Shown here piece by piece: positions 27,601-49,940 of a stretch of DNA of 64,000 nucleotides (position 1 is its first letter; the number at the start of each line of letters is the position of its first letter). Source of the DNA: Gymnogyps californianus (taxonomy: Eukaryota > Chordata > Aves > Accipitriformes > Cathartidae). The notes beneath the pieces were generated by a model that was not told where the DNA came from, did no database searches, and saw only the letters and a list, made by a program, of their open reading frames with translations. The stretch lies in the NCBI RefSeq assembly GCF_018139145.2, contig NC_059485.1, positions 18,227,698 to 18,291,697 of the forward strand, in the 5' to 3' direction. Both the position numbers and the translations under genes were made by a program.

Positions 27601-30600
27601 ATTCTGTTTTGGTAAACATCCTGAGATATTAACAGGGACGACAAAGTAATTAAAACCGAAAGTGACTTGGAACAACAATCTGCTAACTCAGCACTGCTCC
27701 TGAGAGCAAATATTGCTGGGATGCATACAAATTGACCATTTAAGCCAAACGGTCTTAGGAAACGGGTGCTGGGTCTCGATTTTTGCCTCACTGAGCTTAA
27801 GTAGACCATTTCCAGAATAAACTGCAAACAGCATTTCCAAACTTTCTGAAATGCCACAGGAAGAAAAGAGGGAAAAAGCCTTTTGAAAAACATAATTGTT
27901 ATTTAATAAATACAAAAAATTTTACAAGCAGAAATAAGTTCTCTCTCAAAATGCTTTTCTTATAAATGCATTCATCTCTATTCCTATTTTCAGAACCTCA
28001 GATGTAAGTGGTGGCTACACCATATTTATCTTTGTCCAGCTAAGTGCTCTGAAGACTAGATAGGCCAAAAGAACATTTATTGCGACTCTACCTTTATAAA
28101 CTCAAGTCACTGTATCTATAAAGCTAATACACTTGTAAGTAATTTTAAGTAGTCTGATAACCTGCCAGAAAATACGGGTATGTGGAATTTGTGGTGTTAT
28201 GCCTGATTGATAGCCTGCAGGAATCAGTCATTCCATCACAGGACGTGATATCTGCACTCTAGTCAAGGAAGTAAATATGAAAAGCAATTTGTGTTTCGCA
28301 TTAAAGTGATACACAGCAAGTAGCTGTCAGGTGAGCTGGGTGAGAATGAAATGAGCTTTTCCCAAAAGAGCAGATCTCCTACCGGTTGGTATGGATGTGT
28401 GACTGCCATGCCAGGGGTGTATGTGTAAAAGCAGGCCTGGGACGTGGGACAGCGGGGCTGTTCTTGAAGAGACCTTGACTGCTTTCCCAGTTAGAAACAG
28501 ATGCATTCTGAACAGCATCTTTGAGCAAATATTCCATGCTTTATTATCTTGTTGAACAGTCTGCCCACACTTGTAATTAGTCATATGCTTTAAGAGGGAA
28601 CAAGGGTTTCATTGTTACCACATACTTGCTGGTAGGCAATATGGAGAATTACAATGGAAATATAATATCTAACATCTGTTTTTGTCATAGGGGTAAAAGA
28701 AACATAACCAGAATACCAGCATACCATTCAGACTGGGTGGTCTGCAGAAGAGCACCCTTTATTTGTGTCTATTCCTATTTGTAGTGAAGAAATACCATTT
28801 GTTCTCTGCACTGTGTGACACATCTCATTTGATTCCTGGTCAGTACATCTAACCTAGTTTTAAACTCTTGCACAAGGCTCTAACTTAATGATTTTTCACT
28901 GTGGGGTTCAGCTACTTCCACAGGGCCTTGGCAAGATAATGTGGCAACTGTTTCTGTCAGGAGGCTTCTATTTGCTCTTTTCCATAGACTTGACAGCAAT
29001 GCTATAAAATAGCCCTTTCATTTGCAATCTATATCGTACATGTTTAGATAAGGTATCACACCACCTCCCTCCTGGGGGGTAAGGCTTACTCACTAGGTTC
29101 TCCAAAGCATCCGTCCTTAGGCTTCTGCCAAGTGAGAATCTTCTCCAGCCATCATCTGAGTTTGTAGAAGTCCGAGAAACCAGACATGCCACACAACATA
29201 ACCAGGGGTAACAAAATGGGACAAAACCCCACAGCTTTTTTGTCAGTACTGCTTTATACGCTTGATCTCCAGCAAAAAAAAAAAGATGCTCATAAAGCTT
29301 AACCAAAATCATACCACATTAATCCTAGCAATGTATTTTAACAACAGATTTAGGCAAATAAATTCCAGGTTTGGAAATGATGGCCCTTACAGTATAGCTA
29401 ATGTATGTAAGAATCATAAACTTTACTTTATACATCTTGCTTAAGTTGGGATAAAGATTCAGCTTGTAAAATGTGAGATAAATTATCTGACGTTCATGTT
29501 TTAAATGTTGTGTAATTCATTAACATAGCAAATATCTCTCTTGTTAGATGATTCATTGCTGCTAAAGAAAAAGCTTTGCTTTTATTATTTCACAGTAACA
29601 TTTACCACATTGTTGGTTAACTGAGAATAGATAACATACTGTTTCCCATGAAGAGGTCTCAAGAAGAAAACTTGAATCCATCGCTTTCAATCTCCAAGCT
29701 TATTTTCATCATGCTAGCACAGAAAATACTCTTGTAATACTCAGGAACAGGTGATTGGAGCATCTTCTCTAGATACAGAAAAGATCTGAGTATTGCACGG
29801 CATTTTATTAGACTTCTTTTCCTCCAATCTGGAGTAGGGAAGAGAGGATCTGAGAGCTGTGAATTGCAGCTGAAAATCTTACATTGGATTCAAATATTCT
29901 GCAATAAGTCAATCTAATAACATTATTTTTTAGCAGGATGCATCTTCATGGACCATAGGCTCCCCACAAATATAATGTGTCCTTCTAAACAAGCCTGGAG
30001 GGAATGGAAAAGAACATCAGTATCTGGTATACCTACACAGCCAGCAGGGACCCTCATCATCAATCTGTTTCAAGTCTAACAATACATGAAACAGTATTTT
30101 CAACCAGTTTGTTTGGCTATCGACACATAGAGTTGTCCCAATAAACACCTATGTTGCCCGGTGCCTAAGAACTAATTAGGTATAAGTATCACACCGTTGG
30201 TTACTGGTAATGTGTCACGTGAATAACGCACATGTTATCCTTTGCAACTGGAATGTCTGTTCTATAGATTTTTGGGATGAAGTACACAGATAAAATATTG
30301 GTGTTAGTCAGGAGGGAAAGGAGTGGCCCTAAAATTGAGAAGTTGGGGAAAGCATGACCAATAAAATTACAAATATGTTCCTAGCTGTCTTAGGTATATC
30401 ACCGCAGTTCAGGGTATTTGCAAGTGGAATCAAGGAACCACAGGCTCTTTGCTGTCTAAACCTAGCTTAGGAATGGTGTTCAGAGAAACCTGTCTTATGC
30501 CAGAGGCTAGGTTCATTTCCCCTCCCTGTGGCCCTTTTTTCCAGCCTCTTCTTCCTCAACTTCCAAAAGCAGATCAAAGAAGAAAGCCTGTAATTAATGG

Positions 30601-31479
30601 TGCAGTAGAGGGAGTTCTCAGGTCCTGCTTGATTTCTTAAGTGTCTGTGTATACCCAAAGGTACTCTCACATGCATGTGCATGCAGCTATTTTGAAGAAA
30701 CATCCATTTAGCCAGTTTTTTTGAGGCTAAGCTCTCTTGCTGACATACCACAGAATAAGGCACTTTATTTCTGCCCAAAATAACAGAAGAGGCCCTTTAA
30801 AGTTAATGGTAGTGCCACAGAATGATAGGATGTCATTTGCAAATAACCTATATGCCAGAAAAAAGTCATTTTTGTCTTTCAACAGATATTGGCCAAGTGC
30901 ATCACTGCAACTTCACTGCCAGCCACCAGACAGCTTGGAGGGACCAAACAGGGAAGCTATGAGGGACCACAGATTTAGTTCCAGTGACTTGGAAGCAAGC
31001 ACTAGGCACATGATGCGAGGGTGAGCAAGCCTGAAGCTGATCTTGCCTCCCTGTGGCTTTCAGACCTAAATATCCCTGCCGTGCAGACCTGCCCTCAGTG
31101 CATTTCTCCAGGTTACCCAAAAAATCATCAGCAGATTCTTAACTCTGAGGAGTCCTTCTTGCCTAAGCTCACTCAGGATGGATACCAGATGTTGCCCTCA
31201 CTCCAAGTAAACGGTTTCGTTAACTTTAGCATCTTTGTTGTTTCACAGGTCAAGAACATAAAGGCAGAACACTGCAATACAAATACCTTGAGCTTGTTTT
31301 TGACCGCCACATGTACCAGTTATTTTCTACCTTTGAAATATTTGGGGTCATTCTGCGCTAGAGAACGTGTCACTTCTTCAGTCAGAGACGACAACTCCTT
31401 CACCAAGCTTTCCACTCGGGCACACTGAGCAAGTAATTCATGCTCTGAGGCCGCTCTTCCCGGGCTCCTTTCGAGTACC
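24645..31479 (-). CDS. Unrecognised multi-exon gene, divergent partner of ALG1 (5' exon not found)
   Basis: I do not recognise the product. Candidate minus-strand exons are 31331-31479, 29094-29155, 28383-28507, 27184-27256, 26805-27004 and 24645-24750 (stop TAA at 24647-24645). Every junction has AG/GT and every phase fits (1, 0, 2, 0, 2), giving about 239 codons without a stop. Peptide features: exon 1 of this set is a probable coiled coil (LLAQCARVESLVKELSSLTE then NDPKYFK); the next has GWRRFSLGRSLRTDALENL; the third is Pro/His rich (SPAVPRPRPAFTHTPLAWQ); the fifth and last are helical (LEAILGSLKRYCRQP, CHILYRIECLKVRRQLTELI). No signal peptide is seen in these exons. A minus-strand AATAAA (24490-24495) follows the stop by about 150 bp. 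The initiating exon should lie in the CpG island at 31480-31740 or beyond. The weakest member is 27184-27256. In mammals C16orf89 occupies this position, but I see no resemblance I could defend. Confidence 0.5.
27391..27475 (-). other. Candidate alternative terminal exon of the unrecognised gene
   Basis: The strong acceptor ttctccctgacag precedes 27475. The exon joins the 28383-28507 exon in phase 2 and reads RVGSSEPPQVFLPLTDCCKC before stop TAG at 27393-27391. The stop overlaps a poly(A) signal (AATAAATAG). It would give a shorter protein than the path to 24645. Confidence 0.35.
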
Positions 31480-31738
31480 CTGCAGAAAGAAAGACAATTC
31501 GTTTTCCATACTACCATGAACTCGTTTTAAAAGACAGAGTTTTGGAGCCTCCTCTTAGTGACCGCTATATCCCAACAACAACCATTTTTTAAAACGAGAT
31601 TTAACCGGGGGCCTGCCGCGGCTCGGCCCGCCACCCCGCGTCACACCGCCGCACCGCCGCCGAGGCCGGGTCCCCTCAGGCCGCGCCGCCGCCAGGGGGC
31701 GCCCCCCCGCCCGCTCTTCCCGCCGCTGGCGCCACAAG
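31480..31738. promoter_or_regulatory. Bidirectional CpG promoter of ALG1 and the divergent gene
   Basis: A GC- and CpG-rich interval separates the first recognised exon of the minus-strand gene (31479) from the ALG1 ATG (31739). CpG density continues into ALG1 intron 1 to about 32330. No TATA box is apparent. The first exon of the divergent gene should lie here but could not be fixed. Confidence 0.6.
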
Positions 31739-41663
<9,925 letters not shown>

Positions 41664-41734
41664 CTTTTTGTTGGGGAGGAGGGTGTCAAAAAAGCTAATA
41701 CATTCCTGGAGCTGCATAGATTTGATAAATAGTG

Positions 41735-41740
41735 AATAAA
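41735..41740 (+). terminator. ALG1 poly(A) signal
   Basis: AATAAA lies 72 nt after the ALG1 stop codon, followed by a T-rich stretch at 41742-41775. Confidence 0.75.
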
Positions 41741-41759
41741 CACTTTGTATTGTCTATAG

Positions 41760-44000
41760 CTGCAGTTTTTTTAACTACTTCATCTTGGAACAAGTGTTTG
41801 GACACACCTCTTCCTTTACAATTTGAGTTTCTCCTGTGAGTAAGAATAGTGCTGAAGGTGCAGCCGAGGCTATTTGTTGTGTGCTAACAGTGTAAGTCTT
41901 GAGGGAAGACGTGGTTCCTGTGGTGAAGAGCTTGAGCCTTGCCATCTGGACTGCCTTTCCTTCCTTATCACTTGGGATCAATCTTTAGAAAGTGGGAGGG
42001 AGGTTTAGTTACTCTAGGAACTCATATGTGCAAAATCTGTTACCTGTGCTGCTTAAAAGTCACTTTTTGGTGAAGATACTTGAATACCTGTATAAACTAT
42101 TACCAGTTACACCTGTTGTACAGTAAGCACTTCAGTAGGCGATTTGGGTATGTTTTCTTGTAAATGGGAGATGCATTTTATTTGAGTTGTTTTATTTGCA
42201 CTGAGGATACAGTGAGGTTTTTATTTTTTCAACCAGTTAATATTCTTGGCTAGTCTTCCCTAGACAAGCGCTGCATATCCTCTTGTATGATTTTATTGAG
42301 AAAGAACCATTTCGTTTCAAAGTTGTTTTCCTTTTTACAGTGTGTGCAAGAATGTGAAAGCACAGCCAGTGGTATGAGACAGCTTTATTGAACGCTTAGA
42401 GGAAGACAGACCTTTCAGTGAGTGTTGTCCTTGTACACTGAAGTGAATGTGCCCATTTACCTTGAGAAAGAATATAAAATTTATCCCTTTTTGAACAGAT
42501 GAATAGAAAAGGAAAAAATCAAAACGTATTATTGAAGTATGTATAACTTAATAAAAAGGCCCTTCACTTTGAGTGCTCACTCAGGTACACCCTTCATCTT
42601 TTTATTGTTAGTATTCATATGCAGACCTAACGCTTACAAGATGCTTTTTTCATCACCTTTTTGATTATAAAATAGATGTCAGTCATTTAAGGAATAAATG
42701 TGCTTGGTTTATCATGTGGTTACTGCTCTTCAGCGTTCCTAGTTCAGTGATGGTAGATGACTACAATGGGTTCTGCACCAGCATTTTTAAACCCACTTAC
42801 TGAGTAATGGTTAGTATTGTTTTTGTCAAGCTAGACAGCCATTTGCTCATCTTGCCTTTCCCCGTCTGCACCGTGGTTACAGTAGACACTCCCTTGTGTG
42901 AAAAAAGATTGTTGGCAGTGATTTGGTTCCACTGGTGGGAAGGTGAAAATAAGAGTCCGCTTACTGCGGGAGTTTGGCAATTTCACTAGTTTATTGACTG
43001 AAGAATGATCCATGAAGGTTTATTTGCCGATTTTTTTAAATTTTTTTTTTTTTTCCCCCTTACTGTTTTCAAGCAAAATCCTGTCCGGTGGTTTGGCCAT
43101 TCCCCTTTAGCCATTGATGTGCACATGGAGGTAAATTAGGCACTTCTAATTAAACAGTAATGTCGAAAGCTTTAGAGAGGTTTCATCTTCCTACAATAAA
43201 ATTTTTTAGATCCAAAATGAGCCATCTGTACAGAACTTCTGAGTGACTTGAAGAATTTTGTGTAAGGGGAGATAGAGGAGCTCCTGTTTGGGCTGCTAGC
43301 ATGCATTTACTCTATAAATAGTACCTTTGAATTCTTCCTTCTCGGGGAGAGGTAGCTAAAACCTGGGGTGGGGTTACTTCTGCATAGCCAACTTAATACT
43401 AGCAGTCGTAGCCGCCTTCAGCCTCCTTATCAGAATAAGATTCTTCAGGTTTTAAGTTACCCATCGTCCATTTTCTCTCCATTACTACAGAAGGAGGAGG
43501 CTAAAGTATTTGTTCATTTAAGTAGCTTTCAAAACAGAAAAGGAAGTCGAAAGAGGAGAAACAGCAGCATATTTGATTTTCTGATTCAGGACTAATACTG
43601 TCCAACAGGAAAATGATTAATGGATTATGGAAAGTTTCAAAGAAGGTGAGCTCAGTTCTTCCTCCTTGCAGTATACATAGAGCGTTGCTACAAAATATGA
43701 TTCTTTTTTTATTTTCTGGCCAGTCCAAGAGCATGGCTTCCCAACAGCTAGTTGTGAAAGTGATGGTCCTCATGTGGGAGAAATGTGAATCACATTCTGA
43801 TGGTTGTCCTCACTGCAGAGTAAAGATGCACCTGATTTACAGCAGAGTCTATTACCTCCTCTTACAGCATCACGTAAGCTTGTGACACTACTACATTCAT
43901 TGTAGGTATTATTCATTTTTAAGATGACCCATACTGCAAGTACATACAGAGAAGAATAAAAAAAGAGTAGACAATTACAGCTGGTTTTAATATTAAAAAA
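41760..44000. other. Interval between convergent ALG1 and EEF2KMT
   Basis: No confirmed gene. A second AATAAA (42550-42556 region, +) could serve a longer ALG1 3'UTR. At 43489 a strong acceptor (cattactacag) precedes an open, basic stretch (QNRKGSRKRRNSSIFDFL) ending in TAA at about 43592. It has exon-like quality, but no upstream partner was found. Confidence 0.35.
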
Positions 44001-44002
44001 TA

Positions 44003-44008
44003 TTTATT
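44003..44008 (-). terminator. EEF2KMT poly(A) signal
   Basis: tttatt on the + strand reads AATAAA on the minus strand, about 400 bp after the EEF2KMT stop codon, so the 3'UTR would be about 0.4 kb. Confidence 0.6.
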
Positions 44009-44404
44009 ACTATGAAACATGGTTTTGCTCCCTTGTCAGCATGAGATACTCGTCCTGTGATCCTGCAGATGGGCCTCCGTTATTTACAAATCAACACACA
44101 GTTGGAAAAAAAAAAAATACAGTTCAATTCTGTTTTCTTCTACAGAATCAAAGTGCAGTATGATTAGGGCTTTTTTTTTTCTCTATTGCTTGAGGTTCAC
44201 AGATACTTTTCAGGGGCAGCAGCTTGCTTGCGTACGTGCTGACAATTAGAGGAAGAAACATAACTCACTTTGACAACAGTCCGTGCATATAGTTGTATCC
44301 TCGGTGCCTCTCATGTACATTTCTAGAATTCAAGATAATCGTGTTGCAAGGATGAGATAGCTCCTGTTGGTCTGAAAATTGTAATTATGTCATATTTGCC
44401 AAGT

Positions 44405-47400
44405 CTATATAAATAGCTGTAGAATAGTTACGTTTGGCTGCACGTCATAGAGAAAAATACTGTTGCTGCGGGCTGGAATAATCTGCCATCTGATCCCAGC
44501 TTTATCTGTAAAGAGAAACACTGGGAATCATATTTCTGCTTAATAAAATGAAGAGCAAAAGTTGCGTGTCAGGTTCTGTCAGAAGAGATCTTTAGCATGC
44601 TGTTAAAGCAAGCTACAGGGAAATGCTTAGTACTTATTTTTTTACAATCAACAGTAATGCTTCTGCTGTGCACTCAGCAGAATTTTGTGAATTAACCCAT
44701 TGCTGTAGACCCGCCATATGGCTAGTAGACTGCCGAAGACAGGCTTTTGAAGAGTATACGAAGAAAAATCCAAAATCCCTCCCTATTTTATTTAATCTCT
44801 AGTTGTTTTTTTTTAACCCTCAAAGGACAGTTAACGTAAGATAAAGGTTTTAAGCTGCATCTTGAATGTTACCACTGTGACAGTGCAGCACAGATGGTTT
44901 TCCTCCTTTCAGCTTAACCCTTTTTTAGTTTCCTATTGCCACCACACTTGCAATTCATCTCAAGTTGGCACTAACAGCTGTGAGTTGCGATAGACAGGAT
45001 GCGGCAAAAAGCTAAGTTCCAATCTCCTGATCAAATCCATGTGGAAAAGTTACTGCTCATAGGCAGACCACTCTGAAATCCAGCTCTGGGATAAGAATCT
45101 CGCTATTGGACAATACCCATCACCAAGAAATGCTCCTGTTCATCTCTACTACAGATTAAGTAATGGGGAAAGAGGCCAAAATTATTGATACACTTCATGA
45201 AAAAGGCACCTACCAAGTTCAGCCTGGAACAGGCGATACGTGTCTGGATTACGAATTGTGAAAGCGATGTAGACCTCAGGAGGTTTTCTGTCTGCTCTGA
45301 AAGTGGAGAGTTTTTGTAGCATACCGATAAGGGCTAAAATTATCTCTGGATCATATACCACATCTGCACAAAAAGGAAAACATGCAATATTTATTGAGAA
45401 TTGAGCAAAAAGCAGAATGAAAACTACAAAACAAAAATATAAAATATTCACCTTGCAGGAGAATATGATTTTTGTATTCAGGGGTTAAAAATTCCCAAGA
45501 AGAGATCTTAGAAAATGCCTCTATTTTATGTGCTATGTCAAGTTGCCCTCATCTCTAATATCAGTCCAAAATCACTAAAAATCAGTGCTCCTTTTTGTAA
45601 ATGGGTTGTCAGATACTGTAGTTAAGCCCATCTTAAGGGAGACAGCAAGAATGTTGAGTGTTGTTACTCTCTGCTACGACTATCCTTAGCAGAACGAAAC
45701 CGCATTGTTAAAAATGTGTGTTTTAGAGGCTGGTTGCAAAAGACTTGATTGGAACTGCAGCAGTTTTCATCCTGAATAATTTCCTTGAGAGCAGAAATAG
45801 CGACGAAAGGTAAAACTGATCACTAAGGGGCACAAAATGTCAGCCTTACTAATTTAGCACTGTGATTCTGAAATGTGTCAGCCTTGCGTTCAGGACTGAG
45901 ATTCAAGAGGTGGTGGTTTACTACACGGAAACATCGAGGCACGTGCGTGTACCACTGACAGACGTACCAGTTACTCTCGGTGCGATGTAATAAGGGCATG
46001 TCCTGCAGTAACGAGTAACAGCAAACAGCAGATAGAGATAAATCACCTTCAGTTTTGAGTTGCCTTGCCTTCTCGAGTCCAGCTTGGGCTGGTTTGTGCA
46101 TTCTCTGAACAGTATGGCTGGCGTTAGGTAACATACATACAGTGACTTCATTTTACAGAATTCACATATTTAATGCAGTGTGTGATACTTTGATGACAAA
46201 GGCAGTATATTTTTGTCATTTTTTTCACCTGAATTCTTAGGTAATTTTTGCTTTGCAAAGCCCCAAATCAGGGAGTAAAATCCTGTAGCTACAGCTAAGA
46301 AACTTTACTATTGCTAGATTTTCCATTATTAGATTTTTATAATCTACATCCCTCCAGATTTATACATAGGCAAGTTCCAAAAAAGTTACTTTCTTTTAAA
46401 ATATGTGTTATCCCTGAAGAGAACGCCAAGACTGCCAGTTATTGATGAGGCTCTTAAAAGTGGCAGATTTATCATCATTTGTTTCTGGATTTAAAAAAAA
46501 AAAAAATACAGAAGGGAAAAATAATTTACTTTTCAGTCTTACATAAACAACTGTTGAGTATCTGAAAGAATGGTGAAATGAACTGGGAGAAGATCCGTCA
46601 TGCCTTTCCAGATACGGTAACTGGAGTAGAGCTGAGTGAATCCCGCACACAACTACCTTTGCCTTTCTCTCTCTAACCTCCTTATTCCTGCACGATAGCG
46701 CACGGTGAGGCAGAATCGGAAGTGTAAAGTACCTGCTGCAATGACGACGTCGGGTTGAAGATCCAAGAGCTGTTTTTCTGTAACCGAGCCCCAGTCAAGT
46801 TCTGCAACAATGAGTTTTGGTTTTTGGCAATTCGTTGCCTCTGCCTCCTGGCCTCGGGACTCCGTTTGGATATGCTGGGTCCTTTCAGGCTCCAAGACAA
46901 AGCCATTCAAACGGATGTTTTCTGTCAGCTGTTTGAGAACACAGGGGTGGCAGTCACTGAAGATATATGTCTTGGGATTACAGGTTTTACAGATCGCAAT
47001 TCCAGTGAAGCCGATCCCACTTCCTAATTCCAAGACGGTCCTGAAGGGTAATGGAGTAAAAGAAGTACTTATTAGGACTCTAAATTGAGTTAGGAAATCA
47101 AAACATTCTAAGTATATCTAAAGGTAAAATCAGTTACAGATTATTTCAATAATTTTTGAGTAAGCCATCTACAATCTAATCTGTCTCAAATAACTGGGAG
47201 AGTTGGTAAATGCTGAAGATGCAATTGTAAGCACAAAAATTAATTACTTGAAATACTGCTTTTGCGTATGGCACAAAGCACTTCCGCCACGGGGATGAGA
47301 TACATTCCCACCTGGTTTTAGACTTCCGCAGCATGGTTGTCTCCATCTAAACTGGTTGTCCAGCTCTTTTCATAGTCAGTGGAGAGAAACAGACCCTTCA

Positions 47401-49561
47401 GCAGCACAGTTCCTTTCCTCGTGAGGTCAATATTTAAAATTAACTTAGCTGGATCTTTCCTCAAAAGTGCTTGTTCCTCTCGACTGCTTATAAACAACGT
47501 CGAGACGATGAGATTAGAGGTGCGCACCTGCACATCAATCATCTAAAGCTAGGTGAGATGAATCCCATCACGGAGTGAAGCGTGCTAGTTAAGGTTACTG
47601 GCTAGACAGCGTGGTAGCTGCAATTTAACAGCCTGCTTTCCAGAGCAGGTCAGACTGCACGCTGTAATGGTTTTGGTCTTAAAACCTGTCTTAAAAGAAC
47701 TACGAGGTCCTCTCCTGGATTAAAGTTTGACTGTTGCAGAACAGACGAGAGCAGCCGTTAGCCAGCAGCAAAAGGGTGTAGTCAGTTATTTTGGGGGTAA
47801 ATATTGTATATTATTACATTACAGTTGCGTAGCTCACAATAGGAATGAAAATCTCTTTCCCCATCTTTCCGTCTGTGCCGCTGTCGTTACCTGTTACTAA
47901 AAACCGCGGAGTTCTCTGTTGCCCATTCAGCGAGATGGAGAGCAGCATCCCATGTGACGAGCCCCGTGGTTCCTCCAGAGATAATTGCCACGCTCTCAGA
48001 AAGGGTAACACATTCTCCCGTGGGCTGGAGGACACGCACGAGAAGAGAGAGATGGATCAGCGCAGACAACGGGTTTTACAGTTTACAATCAATGTCAGCG
48101 CCTGGAAAAAGGGAGGAAGCACTTCGGGTTTCTGGGGGGGTTACTTTTAAAGCCAATTATTGCTTAGTTCAGATGATTAGAAGTGATTTCTAACAATGCA
48201 GCATTAGTTCTTACCAGTAAGTAGTTTTTGTAACAGCGAGTAGATTCTTCTTCATTTAAAATATCTGCCAGCGTATCATACAGTTCATCCAGGGGCTCAG
48301 CTGCTGTGGATTCATGCTGTGCGAAAGAGAACAGCGCAGTTTCGGGTATCAAATTGTTTGTCATGAAACAGAAAACATGCACGCATTAAGTCCCATTTTA
48401 ATACATCGTTGGCTATAATATTTTACACTGAATGCTATTTTTTGTTAATACAAACAGTTCAGCTTGGCCCATAATGTAGAACTGGTGTATTTTCAAGGGA
48501 AAAAAAAAAAGTTGCAAGCAACATGAAAAGTAAGCACTACCTTTTTGATGAGTTCAGTTAGAAAGCATCTTCTGTACTTGGTGGAAGGGGGATATTTTAC
48601 ACACAGAGGGTGGAGAATGGTCTAAAACAACAGAACAACAACTGCGGTTGAAACCAATTACCCAGTGAAGATTTTATGAAAGGCAGTAAGGGGCCAGGGC
48701 AAGACAGAGGAGCCATTAATTGGCTCTTTGTGTCGTGAAATGGATCGCGCTTCAGTCTGTAGCTAAAAGAAGTGATGCTGAGCCAGAAAATGAAATTTGA
48801 TGATTTCTGATTGGTTTGTTAGTTTACAGATCTGTGGCGGCAAACGCGTTATTCACTTTTTGAAAAGTGAATAGCAAAAACTGAGCGGAAAGAGAGTCCA
48901 ATTTGCTCTCCTCCTTCTTTTGCTTCTCTCTTCTCTCTCTCCTTTTTGGTTTGCCGCCTTATTTGCGGTTTCCCGTCCACATGCAAAGTTTAAGCACCGT
49001 GAGGGTTGATGCGCTCCCACGGTGACTTGGATCACCCCCTCCTTGGCCATCACAGCACCCAGGTACGGGACCAGCTGGGCTGACGCGCTTGTGGCATTAA
49101 AGACACCTGCGCTCAGGCAGATAGGTCTCAATTTTGATGCTAATAAAGAACAGCTAGATAACAGGAAGAGAAGGAAATCTGCTGTCCTGCTGGGCCCAAA
49201 GAAAAACTGTGATGCCAGGTCACTTACCTTTGCACTTATGAGCAAAAACCAGCAATCACGTTGGTGACACGAGGCGGCGTGGCGTGTTCGTGGGCAGCCC
49301 GGGCCACCGCCGTGACACCAACCTGTCCCGCCTTACCTTGTGCAGAATATCCACGAGTAGGGAGGAATCCGGTGCAGTCCGTAGGTTTTGTTCAAGTTCC
49401 TAAAACGGAAGAAATAAAGCTGAGGCTTCCCCGTCCCCTCGGACGCCACCACCCGAGGGCAGCCGCCCAGCTCCCCGCCATACCAGCCAGGGGAAGGAAC
49501 GGAGCTGCCGGGCCGCCAGGAACCGGCGCTGGAAGCGGCTCCCCAGCTCCGGCTCGGCCAT
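44405..49561 (-). CDS. EEF2KMT: eEF2-lysine N-methyltransferase (FAM86 family)
   Basis: Eight minus-strand exons: 49484-49561, 49337-49399, 48541-48621, 48215-48316, 47891-48024, 46733-47040, 45214-45363 and 44405-44505. They total 1017 nt, encoding 338 aa (human 330). All phases match. The enzyme trimethylates a lysine of elongation factor 2 using S-adenosylmethionine, in the cytosol. Visible features are the FAM86 N-terminus (FQRRFLAARQLRSFPW), TTGLVTWDAALHLAEWA, the seven-beta-strand methyltransferase motif I VLELGSGIGFTGIAI (residues 155-169), FSDCHPCVL, AELDWG, QPDVVIAAD joined across exons 6/7, and PPEVYIAFTIRNPDT. The last exon reads DKAGIRWQIIPARS and then diverges, lacking the FPYGEH-type ending of human. 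The 5' end is head to head with NDUFB6. Start chosen: the ATG directly before the conserved N-terminus; an upstream in-frame ATG at 49639 is not conserved and lies next to the tRNA. Confidence 0.96.
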
Positions 49562-49940
49562 GAGGCCCAAGCAGGCCGCACGTCCCCGGCCTCGCCTGAC
49601 GGCCGCCCCGGGGCGGGGCGGCGGCGGTGGAGCCACCAAGAAAGAGGAACCCTCCCGCCTGAACAGGGGCTCGAACCCTGGACCCTCAGATTAAAAGTCT
49701 GATGCTCTCCCGGCTGAGCTATCCAGGCCCGCGGCAGGCGCTACCCGGGCCCCCCCTCCCGCACCCACCGCGCTTCGGCCGGCCCCCTCTGCCCACCCCC
49801 GCGCTCCCTGATGACGCATCGCTGTGCGCCATGAGGACGTCACTGCCGTGCGCCGCGGCGAAGGACACGGCGCCCGTCCGCCGCCGCGCAGAGCCGGGTT
49901 AGGCCGCACCGGGGCCGGGGCCGAGGTCGGCGCCGCCGCC
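49562..49940. promoter_or_regulatory. Shared head-to-head promoter of EEF2KMT and NDUFB6
   Basis: Only 379 bp of CpG-rich DNA separate the two start codons (49561 on the minus strand and 49941 on the plus strand). A Pol III tRNA gene occupies the middle (49656-49728). No TATA box is seen, consistent with dispersed CpG initiation in both directions. Confidence 0.75.
49656..49728 (-). tRNA. tRNA-Lys (anticodon UUU)
   Basis: The minus strand gives a complete 73-nt cloverleaf. The acceptor stem GCCTGGA pairs with TTCAGGC with discriminator G. Box A is TAGCTCAGCCGGGAGAGC, box B is GGTTCGAACCC, and the anticodon loop CTTTTAA gives anticodon UUU at 49695-49693. There is no intron. It lies within the EEF2KMT/NDUFB6 promoter, in the same direction as EEF2KMT and upstream of it. 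A clear long T-run terminator is not evident just downstream (only short T clusters). Confidence 0.97.

Noticed and set aside
24645..31479. Assigning the ALG1-divergent gene to C16orf89 by position
   Set aside because: C16orf89 encodes a secreted protein, while the exons seen code a coiled coil and basic helical segments. Position alone is not enough.
49562..49639. Upstream in-frame ATG extending EEF2KMT by 26 residues
   Set aside because: The extension is Pro/Arg/Gly-rich, is not in the family's N-terminus and approaches the tRNA gene; the ATG at 49561 matches the family start.
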